Assembly (NCBI RefSeq): GCF_902497555.1
Contig: NZ_CABVGP010000003.1
Span: 1,302,001 to 1,366,000, forward strand
Direction of reading: 5' to 3'
Source: Amycolatopsis camponoti
Lineage (GTDB): Bacteria; Actinomycetota; Actinomycetes; Mycobacteriales; Pseudonocardiaceae
DNA: 64,000 nt
In this document: positions 57,722-64,000 of the stretch, piece by piece
How the letters are laid out: the number at the start of each line of letters is the position of its first letter
How positions within the stretch are numbered: position 1 is the first letter of the stretch
Position numbers and translations under genes: made by a program
Notes under the pieces: generated by a model
What the model was told of the DNA's origin: nothing
Seen by the model: the letters and a program-made list of their open reading frames with translations, nothing else
Databases searched by the model: none

Positions 57722-58861
57722 ATGACTTCGGGTGGTATTTCCCAGGTGGGCCCGCCGTTTCGCGCCGATCACGTCGGGAGCCTCCTGCGGCCCCCGGTGC
57801 TGCGCGACGCGCGGCGGCGGCGTGAAAGCGGTGAGATCAACGCGGAGCAGCTCCGCGCGGTCGAGGACGACGCGATCCGCGACGTCATCAAGATGCAACG
57901 GGTGGCCGGGCTCAGCTCGGCGACCGACGGCGAGTTCCGGCGCGCGTCGTGGCACATGGACTTCATCTACGCGCTCGGCGGCATCTCGAAGAGCGACGAG
58001 CGGCTGCACGTCAAGTTCCACAACCTGGCGGGCGACCTCGAGTTCAGCCCGCCGGGCCTGCAGGTCGACGGCAAGGTGCGGCTCGACGAGCCGATCTTCG
58101 CCTCGCACTTCGAGTTCCTGAAGTCCCATGTGGACCCCGGCGTGACGCCGAAGCTGACCATCCCGTCGCCGAGCATGGTCTACTACCGCGGCGGCCGGGC
58201 GGCGGTCAGCGAGACCGTCTACCCGGACCTCGAGGAGTTCTTCGCCGACCTGAGCGCGGCGTACGCGGCGCAGGTTTCCGCGATGCACGGGCTGGGCTGC
58301 CGGTACCTGCAGCTGGACGACACGAGCCTGGCGTACCTCAACGACCCGGCGCAGCGGGAGCTCGTCGCGCGGATGGGCGGCGACCCGGACACCCAGCACG
58401 TGCGCAACATCGCGACGATGAACGCGGCGCTGGCCGGCCGGCCCGACGACCTCACCGTGACGACCCACCTGTGCCGCGGCAACTTCCGGTCGTCGTGGGT
58501 CGCGTCCGGGAGCTACGAGTTCGTCGCGGAGGCACTGTTCGGCGAGCTGGCCGTCGACGGGTTCTTCCTGGAGTTCGACGACGAACGTTCCGGCGGCTTC
58601 GAGCCGCTGCGGTTCGTGCCGAAGGACAAGAAAGTCGTCCTCGGCCTGGTCACGACGAAACGGCCCGAGCTGGAGGATCCCGACGTCCTGGTGCGGCGGA
58701 TCGAGGAGGCGTCGCAGTACGTCGACATCGACCAGCTTTGCCTTTCGCCGCAGTGCGGGTTCTCCTCGACCGAGGAGGGCAACGACCTCACCCCGGACGA
58801 CCAGCTGCGCAAGCTGGAGCTGATCGTGGCGACGGCCGACCGCGTCTGGGGCGGCCACTGA
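57722..58861 (+). CDS. Cobalamin-independent methionine-synthase-like protein (MetE C-terminal domain)
   Basis: A 379-residue TIM-barrel protein. PFRADHVGSLLRP at the N terminus, DGEFRRASWHMDFIYAL, TIPSPSMVYYRGG, YLQLDDTSLAYLND, the Zn-ligand segment THLCRGNF and C-terminal CLSPQCGFSS all match the YxjG/MetE-C group. It lacks the N-terminal half of MetE and may use a methyl donor other than methyltetrahydrofolate. The ATG at 57722 lacks a clear ribosome binding site. It overlaps the NIPSNAP gene by one base (TGATG). Confidence 0.9.
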   Translation: MTSGGISQVGPPFRADHVGSLLRPPVLRDARRRRESGEINAEQLRAVEDDAIRDVIKMQRVAGLSSATDGEFRRASWHMDFIYALGGISKSDERLHVKFHNLAGDLEFSPPGLQVDGKVRLDEPIFASHFEFLKSHVDPGVTPKLTIPSPSMVYYRGGRAAVSETVYPDLEEFFADLSAAYAAQVSAMHGLGCRYLQLDDTSLAYLNDPAQRELVARMGGDPDTQHVRNIATMNAALAGRPDDLTVTTHLCRGNFRSSWVASGSYEFVAEALFGELAVDGFFLEFDDERSGGFEPLRFVPKDKKVVLGLVTTKRPELEDPDVLVRRIEEASQYVDIDQLCLSPQCGFSSTEEGNDLTPDDQLRKLELIVATADRVWGGH

Positions 58862-59178
58862 TGATCACCTGCGTCGTCGACTACGTCATCGATCCCGCGA
58901 AGCTCCCCGACTTCGAACGCTTCGCCGCCGCGTGGATGCGGCTGGTGCAGCGCGAAGGCGGGATCCACCACGGCTACTTCCTGCCGTCGGAGGGCGCGAG
59001 CGACGAAGCCCGGGCGCTGTTCAGCTTCGAGAGCTTCGCCGCGTACGAGCGCTACCGGACGCTGTTCGGCGTCGACCCGGAGTTCATCGAGGCCGACAAG
59101 ATCCGCGAGGAAAGCGGGTGCGTGGTCCGGTACCGGCGGTCGTTCATGCGCCCGTTGCTGCCGGACGACGACCTCTGA
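58861..59178 (+). CDS. NIPSNAP-family protein
   Basis: A 105-residue dimeric alpha/beta barrel protein. VVDYVIDPAKLPDFERFAAA, GIHHGYFLPSEGASDEARAL and FSFESFAAYERYRTLF are characteristic. Family members often accompany catabolic or methyl-transfer genes but have no defined reaction. The start shares one base with the stop of the MetE-like gene, so the two are co-translated. A strong hairpin follows. Confidence 0.85.
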   Translation: MITCVVDYVIDPAKLPDFERFAAAWMRLVQREGGIHHGYFLPSEGASDEARALFSFESFAAYERYRTLFGVDPEFIEADKIREESGCVVRYRRSFMRPLLPDDDL

Positions 59179-59185
59179 CGCGGGT

Positions 59186-59212
59186 GCCGCCCCGGGTGCG
59201 TCCCGGGGCGGC
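59186..59212. terminator. Bidirectional terminator
   Basis: GCCGCCCCGGG and its exact complement make an 11-bp stem around TGCGT, between the NIPSNAP stop and the convergent secreted-protein gene. Confidence 0.8.
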
Positions 59213-59220
59213 GCGTGCGG

Positions 59221-59583
59221 TCAGGTGCAGTTTCCCCAGGTGTAGCGCCCGCCGGAGCCCATGGCCGTACCGCGCGCGATGGAGCCGTCGTACTGGACGC
59301 ACTGGTAGTTCGCCGAGATCTTGACGGCCGCGTAGTACTGGAACTGACCGTCGTCGTGCCACGTCCCGCCCTTCGGCAGAATTCCGGCATCGACGTACGT
59401 CTCCGTGCCGACGTCGACCGACTTGATGGTGGCGACGCAGTTGGCGCACGTGCCACCGAAGTCGTTGGCGCAGGCCCCTTCGGGGGAGTACGGGTTGGCC
59501 GCGGCCGAAGCCACCGGCGCGGCGATCGCGGTCGCGCTCAGCGCCGCCGCGACGGCGGCACCCAGTTTGGCCCAGAGCTTCAC
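59221..59583 (-). CDS. Small secreted Cys-containing protein, possibly spore-associated-protein-like
   Basis: A 120-residue protein: signal peptide (LGAAVAAALSATAIAAPVAS), then a mature start ANPYSPEGACANDFGG and an all-beta body with cysteines (CANC, YQCVQ, GNCT) able to form two or three disulfides. The NPYSPEGAC start recalls secreted actinobacterial spore-associated proteins, a weak resemblance. The GTG at 59583 has GAGGGGG six bases upstream; the open frame to 59673 is not needed. Function unknown. Confidence 0.7.
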   Translation of the reverse strand: MKLWAKLGAAVAAALSATAIAAPVASAAANPYSPEGACANDFGGTCANCVATIKSVDVGTETYVDAGILPKGGTWHDDGQFQYYAAVKISANYQCVQYDGSIARGTAMGSGGRYTWGNCT

Positions 59584-59696
59584 CGGGTTCCCCCTCGTTT
59601 CACGCCTCGGGTGAGACGCACCGCCCCCACGCTCCGCGGCTTCGGGCGGTTCAGCCGCGGGTTGCGGGGCCACCTCGAGGTGCGAAGACTGATCCC

Positions 59697-60488
59697 ATGC
59701 GACACAGCGCGCGGCGGCCGCCGTCGGTCGTGGATCGTGTCCTTGATCTGCTGGGCGCCTTCACGGCCGAGCGGCCGCGGCTGACGCTGTCCGAGCTGAG
59801 CCGCCGCGTCGGGCTACCGCTGTCGACCACGCACCGGCTGGCCGGCGAGCTGACCCGGCGCGGTGCGCTCGTGCGCGACGAAGCGGGCGTCTACCGCGTC
59901 GGGCTGTGGCTGTGGGAAGTCGCTTCGCTCGCTCCGCACGGTGCCGAACTGCGGGAGAGCGCGATGCCGTTCCTGGAGGACCTTTACGAGGCCACGCACC
60001 AGAACGTGCAGCTCGCGGTGCTCGACGGGGCGGAGGTCGTCTACGTCGAGCGCATCTCGGGCCGCGGCGCGGTCAACGTCCTGACGCGCGTCGGCGGACG
60101 GCTGCCCGCCCACGCGACCGGCGTCGGCCAGGTGCTGCTCGCGCACTCCCCGGCCGAGGTCCAAGAGGGAGTCCTGTCCGCGCCGCTGAAAACCTTCACC
60201 GAGAAGACGATCGGCTCGGCTTCGCAGCTGCGGCGGGTCCTCGCCGACGTCCGTCGCGACGGTTACGCGATCAGCGACGGCCAGATCGAGCTGATCTCCC
60301 TGTCGGTGGCCGCGCCGGTCCGCGACTCGACGGACGAGGTCGTCGCGGCGATCTCGGTGGTCGTCCCCGCCGAAGGGACGGACCCGCGGACGCTGGTCCC
60401 GGCGGTCCGGGCCGCGGCGCGGGGGATTTCGCGCGTGCTGGGGGCACCGCGCGTCCTGCGGTCGAGCGGTGGTTCCTCGACGGCTTGA
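59697..60488 (+). CDS. IclR-family transcriptional regulator
   Basis: A 263-residue regulator. The winged helix is SVVDRVLDLLGAFTAERPRL, LSELSRRVGLPLSTTHRLAG, and the effector domain has YEATHQNVQLAVLDGAEVVY, GGRLPAHATGVGQVLLA and GYAISDGQIELISLSVAAPV. Such proteins control catabolism of aromatic and small organic acids. ATG at 59697 lacks a strong ribosome binding site. The FAD reductase gene begins 15 bp after its stop; the two may be co-transcribed. Confidence 0.95.
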   Translation: MRHSARRPPSVVDRVLDLLGAFTAERPRLTLSELSRRVGLPLSTTHRLAGELTRRGALVRDEAGVYRVGLWLWEVASLAPHGAELRESAMPFLEDLYEATHQNVQLAVLDGAEVVYVERISGRGAVNVLTRVGGRLPAHATGVGQVLLAHSPAEVQEGVLSAPLKTFTEKTIGSASQLRRVLADVRRDGYAISDGQIELISLSVAAPVRDSTDEVVAAISVVVPAEGTDPRTLVPAVRAAARGISRVLGAPRVLRSSGGSSTA

Positions 60489-60503
60489 GCCTCTTGTGAT
60501 CGG

Positions 60504-61742
60504 ATGGCGGGCATGGGTGCACAGAACACCGTCCTCGTCGTCGGGGCGGGTCAGAGCGGGTTTCAGGCCGTCGCGTCGCTGCGGGATCGGGGCTTCGACG
60601 GCCGGGTCGTGCTGGTCGGGGACGAGCCGGGCGTGCCGTACCAGCGGCCGCCGCTGTCGAAGGCCTATCTGGCCGGGACCGCGGGGCTCGAACAACTGCA
60701 CCTGCGCGGTGAAGACTTCTTCGCCGAGAAGGACATCGAGCTGCTCGCCGGCCGCGTCGCGGAGATCGACCGCGAAGCCGCAAAGGTGCGTCTCGAGGAG
60801 GGCACCGAGCTGGCGTACGACCACCTCGTCCTGGCCACCGGCTCGCGCAACCGGACGCTGCCCGTCCCCGGCGCGGACCTGCCGGGCGTGCTGACCCTGC
60901 GCACCCGCGACGACGCCGACCGGCTGCGTGCGTCCCTCGTGGAGGCCCGGGACGTCGTCGTGGTCGGCGGCGGCTTCATCGGGCTCGAGTTCGCTTCGCA
61001 CGCCGGGCGCCCGGTGACGATCGTCGAGGCGCAGGACCGGCTCCTCAACCGCGTCGCGACGCCGGAGATCTCCGCGTACTTCGCCGCGCTGCACCGGGAA
61101 GCCGGGCACACGGTGCTGCTCGGCCAGGGTGTCTCGGCGCTCCACGGCGACGACCGGGTGCGCGAGGTCGAGCTGTCCGACGGCCGCCGGCTGCCCGCCG
61201 ACCTGGTCGTCGTCGCCGTCGGCGTCGTCCCGGAGACGACGCTCGCCGCGGAGGCCGGACTCCCCGTCGACAACGGCGTGGTCGTCGACGCGCACCTGCG
61301 CACGACCGACGAAAAGATCTTCGCGATCGGCGACTGCGCCAACTTCCCGTGCGTGCAGGCGGGTGCCGCGACCCGGCTCGAGTCCGTCCAGAACGCCGTC
61401 GACCAGGCCCGGTGCGTGGCCGCGGCGATCACCGGCACGCCCGAGCCGTACGCGAGCCTGCCGTGGTTCTGGACCGACCAGTCCGGCGCGAAACTGCAGA
61501 TCGCCGGGATCCTTTCGGGCGCCGACAAGACGGTCGTGGCGGGCGATCAGGACACGGGCAAGTTCTCGGTGCTGTCCTTCCGCGACGACGTCCTCATCGC
61601 GGTCGAGTCGGTGAACCGGCCCGCGGACCACATCGCCGCGCGCCGCCTGTTCACGGCCGACCCGCACCCGCGGTACGCGGACCTGCGGGCGAGCGAGTTC
61701 AACCTGAAGGAACATCTGAAGGCGGCGTCAACTCGCGGTTGA
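60504..61742 (+). CDS. FAD-dependent ferredoxin-reductase-type oxidoreductase
   Basis: A 412-residue flavoprotein. VLVVGAGQSGFQAVASL is the FAD GxGxxG motif, PYQRPPLSKAYL follows, VVVVGGGFIGLEFAS binds NAD(P)H, and IFAIGDCANFP is the second FAD motif. A C-terminal reductase domain completes the rhodocoxin/putidaredoxin-reductase type. It should pass electrons from NAD(P)H to a ferredoxin for a P450 or dioxygenase; neither is adjacent. ATG 60504 or 60513 may start it. The first copy of the twin operator lies in its last codons. Confidence 0.9.
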   Translation: MAGMGAQNTVLVVGAGQSGFQAVASLRDRGFDGRVVLVGDEPGVPYQRPPLSKAYLAGTAGLEQLHLRGEDFFAEKDIELLAGRVAEIDREAAKVRLEEGTELAYDHLVLATGSRNRTLPVPGADLPGVLTLRTRDDADRLRASLVEARDVVVVGGGFIGLEFASHAGRPVTIVEAQDRLLNRVATPEISAYFAALHREAGHTVLLGQGVSALHGDDRVREVELSDGRRLPADLVVVAVGVVPETTLAAEAGLPVDNGVVVDAHLRTTDEKIFAIGDCANFPCVQAGAATRLESVQNAVDQARCVAAAITGTPEPYASLPWFWTDQSGAKLQIAGILSGADKTVVAGDQDTGKFSVLSFRDDVLIAVESVNRPADHIAARRLFTADPHPRYADLRASEFNLKEHLKAASTRG

Positions 61743-61772
61743 CGACGGGAGATCGTCAACCTAAAGTTGACG
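61726..61772. promoter_or_regulatory. Twin 19-bp operators CGTCAAC-N5-GTTGACG
   Basis: CGTCAACTCGCGGTTGACG (61726-61744) and CGTCAACCTAAAGTTGACG (61754-61772) have identical 7-bp inverted arms and 5-bp spacers, 28 bp apart centre to centre. The second ends two bases before the ATG of the Clp-N/HTH gene and replaces any ribosome binding site; the first overlaps the upstream stop codon. Confidence 0.75.
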
Positions 61773-61774
61773 GC

Positions 61775-62512
61775 ATGACCCCACCGACCACCATCAAGCT
61801 CGACGACCTCATCAGCGCGATCAAGAGCAACCACGACCAGGACGCCCTCGCCCAGCTGACCGACGCGGTCTACGTGGGCCAGCACCTCGGCGAAGTGGCC
61901 GACCACCTGATCGGCCACTTCGTCGACCAGGCCCGCCGGTCCGGGGCGTCCTGGACCGAGATCGGCCAGAGCATGGGCGTCACGAAACAGGCCGCCCAGA
62001 AGCGGTTCGTGCCGAAGGTCGATCCCGGCGGCGACCCGAGCGGCGCCATCGAGCGCGTCTACGGCCGCTACACCGACCGGGCCCGGCACGTGATCGTCGA
62101 GGCCCAGAAGGCCGCCGTCGCGCACGCCAGCCCGGAGATCGAAACCGTGCACATCGTGCTGGGCCTGCTCACCGAGCCCGCCGCGCTGGCGGCCGGAGCG
62201 ATCCTGGCCCAGGGCGTGTCGCTGGACGCCGTTCGCGAAGCCGCCGAAGCGCGGCTACCCGAGCCGATCGACCCGGTGCCGAACGTGGTTCCCTTTTCTG
62301 CCGCCGCGAAGAAGACCCTTGAGCTGACCATGCGCGAAGGCCTGCGGCTCGGGCACAACTACATCGGCACCGAGCACCTGCTGCTGGCGCTGCTGGAACA
62401 GGGCGAAGGCGTCGGCTTCGAGGTGCTCGACGGCCTCGGCGTCAAGAAGGACAAGGCCGAGGCGAAGATCGTGGAGGTGCTGGCGGAACTCCTCGCCGCA
62501 CGGGGGCAGTGA
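61775..62512 (+). CDS. Clp N-terminal-domain protein with HTH head
   Basis: A 245-residue protein. Residues about 1-80 contain DAVYVGQHLGEVADHLIGHF and a helix-turn-helix WTEIGQSMGVTKQAAQKRF. Residues about 85-245 form two Clp-N repeats (RYTDRARHVIVEAQKAAVAH, ETVHIVLGLLTEP; LRLGHNYIGTEHLLLALLEQ), as at the start of ClpC/ClpA, without AAA+ modules. It may link protein quality control to transcription, or act as a ClpP adaptor. The ATG at 61775 lies directly after a perfect operator, so autoregulation is likely and the mRNA may be leaderless. A GTGA-coupled 18-codon ORF follows. Confidence 0.85.
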   Translation: MTPPTTIKLDDLISAIKSNHDQDALAQLTDAVYVGQHLGEVADHLIGHFVDQARRSGASWTEIGQSMGVTKQAAQKRFVPKVDPGGDPSGAIERVYGRYTDRARHVIVEAQKAAVAHASPEIETVHIVLGLLTEPAALAAGAILAQGVSLDAVREAAEARLPEPIDPVPNVVPFSAAAKKTLELTMREGLRLGHNYIGTEHLLLALLEQGEGVGFEVLDGLGVKKDKAEAKIVEVLAELLAARGQ

Positions 62513-62565
62513 GACTGCTCCTGGCGGCCGCGCTCCTCGCGTTGGTGCTGGTGACGCTGCTCTGA
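62509..62565 (+). CDS. 18-codon hydrophobic ORF coupled to the Clp-N gene
   Basis: The GTG lies in the stop of the Clp-N gene (GTGA). The frame encodes MRLLLAAALLALVLVTLL, one short membrane helix, and ends inside the left arm of a terminator hairpin. It may be a membrane micropeptide or a chance frame rich in CTG/GCG codons. Confidence 0.3.
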   Translation: MRLLLAAALLALVLVTLL

Positions 62566-62602
62566 TCGGGATGTACCAGGGGGTTTTCCCGATCAGAGCA
62601 GC
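62556..62602. terminator. Bidirectional terminator with 16-bp stem
   Basis: GCTGCTCTGATCGGGA (62556-62571) and its exact complement (62587-62602) enclose a 15-base loop. It separates the Clp-N gene from the convergent gnd gene. Confidence 0.8.
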
Positions 62603-62608
62603 ATCGGC

Positions 62609-64000
62609 TCAGGCTTCGGACTCCGGGCGGCCGTCGGCGGCCCAAGCCGTGTGGAACGAGCCTTCGCGGTCCACGCGGCGGTACGTGTGGGCCCCGAAGA
62701 AGTCACGCTGACCCTGGACCAGCGCCGCCGGCAGCCGGTCCGCGCGGAGGCCGTCGTAGTACGCCAGCGCCGTCGAGAAGCCCGGCGTCGGGATGCCGAG
62801 CTGGACCGCCGTCGAGATCACCGAACGCCACGAGTCCTGCGCGTCTTCGACGGCCTTGCGGAAGCCGCCCGAGGTGAGCAGCGTCGGCAGGCCCGGCTCC
62901 TCGGCGTAGGCCGAGGTGATGTCGTTGAGGAACTTCGCGCGGATGATGCAGCCGCCGCGCCAGATCGAGGCGACCTTGCCGAGGTCGATGTCCCAGCCGT
63001 ACTCCGTCGCGCCGGCCTGGATCTGGTTGAAGCCCTGCGCGTACGCGACGACCTTCGACGCGTACAGCGCCTGCTCGACGTCGTCGGCGAAGCGCTCCAA
63101 CGAGGAACCCGTCAGCGGCGCCCGCGAAGGACCGCCGAGGCCACGGGCGGCCGCGCGCAGCGACTTCGACCCGGACAGCGAACGCGCGAAGACGGCTTCG
63201 GCGATGCCCGAGATCGGGACGCCCAGGTCGAGGCCGATCTGCACGGTCCAGCGGCCGGTGCCCTTCTGCTCGGCGGCGTCCTCGACGACGTCGACGAACG
63301 GCTTGCCCGTCGACTTGTCGACGTGGGCCAGCACCTCGGCGGTGATCTCGATCAGGTAGGAGTCCAGCCGGCCGGTGTTCCAAGTGCGGAACACGTCGGC
63401 GATCTCGGCGGGGGAGTAGCCGCCCGCGCCGCGCAGCAGGTCGAACGACTCCGCGATCAGCTGCATGTCGGCGTACTCGATGCCGTTGTGCACCATCTTG
63501 ACGAAGTGGCCGGCGCCGTCCGCGCCGATGTGCGTGCAGCACGGCTCGCCGTCGACCTTCGCCGAGATGTCCTCGAACAGCGGGCCGAGCGACTCGTACG
63601 ACTCCTTCGAACCGCCGGGCATTATGCTAGGCCCGTGCAGTGCGCCTTCCTCGCCGCCGGAGACGCCGCTGCCGACGAAGTGCAGCCCGCGCTCGCGCAG
63701 CGCCTTCTCGCGGCGGCGCGTGTCGGCGAAGTGCGCGTTGCCGGCGTCGATGATCACGTCGCCCTCTTCGAGCAGCGGCGCGAACTCGTCGATGACGGCG
63801 TCGGTCGGGCCGCCCGCCTTGACCATGATCACGACCTGCCGGGGCCGCTCCAGCGCGTTGACGAAGTCCTGCGCCGAGTACGCCGGGATGAAGTCGCCTT
63901 CGTCGCCGAACTGCTCCACCAGCGCGCGGGTCCGCTCCTCGGACCGGTTGTGCAGGGCCACCGTGTGGCCGTGCCGCGCCAGGTTGCGGGCCAGGTTGCG
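62609..64000 (-). CDS. gnd: 6-phosphogluconate dehydrogenase, decarboxylating (5' end outside window)
   Basis: The frame continues through the right edge, so the N-terminal Rossmann start is missing; about 464 residues are visible. DAGNAHFADTRRREKALRE, the 6-phosphogluconate-binding FVGSGVSGGEEGALHGPSIMP region and HFVKMVHNGIEYADMQLIAE (catalytic Lys and Asn) are diagnostic. The C terminus ends at a position typical for the roughly 480-residue long form. It oxidises 6-phosphogluconate to ribulose 5-phosphate with release of CO2 in the pentose phosphate pathway. It converges on the Clp-N gene with a terminator between. Confidence 0.95.
   Translation of the reverse strand, partial: RNLARNLARHGHTVALHNRSEERTRALVEQFGDEGDFIPAYSAQDFVNALERPRQVVIMVKAGGPTDAVIDEFAPLLEEGDVIIDAGNAHFADTRRREKALRERGLHFVGSGVSGGEEGALHGPSIMPGGSKESYESLGPLFEDISAKVDGEPCCTHIGADGAGHFVKMVHNGIEYADMQLIAESFDLLRGAGGYSPAEIADVFRTWNTGRLDSYLIEITAEVLAHVDKSTGKPFVDVVEDAAEQKGTGRWTVQIGLDLGVPISGIAEAVFARSLSGSKSLRAAARGLGGPSRAPLTGSSLERFADDVEQALYASKVVAYAQGFNQIQAGATEYGWDIDLGKVASIWRGGCIIRAKFLNDITSAYAEEPGLPTLLTSGGFRKAVEDAQDSWRSVISTAVQLGIPTPGFSTALAYYDGLRADRLPAALVQGQRDFFGAHTYRRVDREGSFHTAWAADGRPESEA

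Overview
The window is high-GC DNA with strongly G/C-biased third codon positions, GTG/TTG starts and GGAGG-type ribosome binding sites. It carries several actinobacterial signature loci: a glnX-glnH-pknG operon, a SapB/AmfS-type class III lanthipeptide cluster, a SARP regulator and a SigE-family sigma factor. The best overall reading is a filamentous actinomycete of the Pseudonocardiales, probably Amycolatopsis or a close relative. The genus is inferred from gene content only.

Left end, 1-3194: this looks like the end of an integrated element. It holds the 3' part of a type I restriction hsdR gene and, on the other strand, a WXG100-like protein, a polymorphic toxin with a type 28 toxin domain and a CdiI-like immunity protein. 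It stops at a 46-nt copy of the 3' half of a tRNA-Lys(TTT), the usual scar of tRNA-directed integration. From 3555 to 10771 follows a regulatory block: a small tandem-HTH protein and two homologous STAND (NB-ARC/TPR) proteins, one with a SARP DNA-binding head. They flank two translationally coupled genes of unknown role, one of them a GT-B-like transferase.

11.0-16.7 kb: a nine-codon ORF followed directly by a perfect hairpin, a SixA-like phosphatase, a secreted alginate-lyase-family protein, a secreted trypsin-like protease, a GT39 glycosyltransferase and two small membrane proteins. 17.1-23.7 kb: the lanthipeptide cluster, consisting of LanKC synthetase, a 47-residue precursor with two Ser-x2-Ser-xn-Cys labionin motifs, and two half-size ABC exporters that appear to form an asymmetric heterodimer.

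23.9-34.9 kb: metabolic genes (acyl-CoA thioesterase, hydroxyacid-oxoacid transhydrogenase, ThDP enzyme), a cold-shock gene, a CopZ-like protein, a 198-bp octanucleotide repeat array, an acoXAB operon without E2, a GAF regulator and an orphan histidine kinase. 35.1-40.2 kb: glnX-glnH-pknG, a glutamate/aspartate-sensing kinase module known from mycobacteria and corynebacteria.

40.2-48.5 kb: PaaI-like thioesterase, MFS transporter, a sigma factor/membrane protein operon, an L,D-transpeptidase lipoprotein, a second cold-shock gene and small conserved proteins. 48.6-48.9 kb: tRNA-Glu, tRNA-Asp and tRNA-Phe. 49.1-64.0 kb: mostly housekeeping or accessory metabolism (methyltransferase, arylamine N-acetyltransferase, a PAS/GGDEF/EAL protein, rhomboid-like protein, FMN-binding protein with divergent TetR, purine/pyrimidine permease, MetE-like protein with NIPSNAP, IclR, FAD reductase). 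It ends with a Clp-N/HTH protein behind two near-identical operators, and gnd cut by the window edge.

The most unusual signals are the tRNA-Lys scar with its toxin island, the STAND pair, the nine-codon ORF, the lanthipeptide locus with its asymmetric exporter, the octamer array and the twin operator at 61.7 kb. All functions are read from sequence alone; no database search was run.
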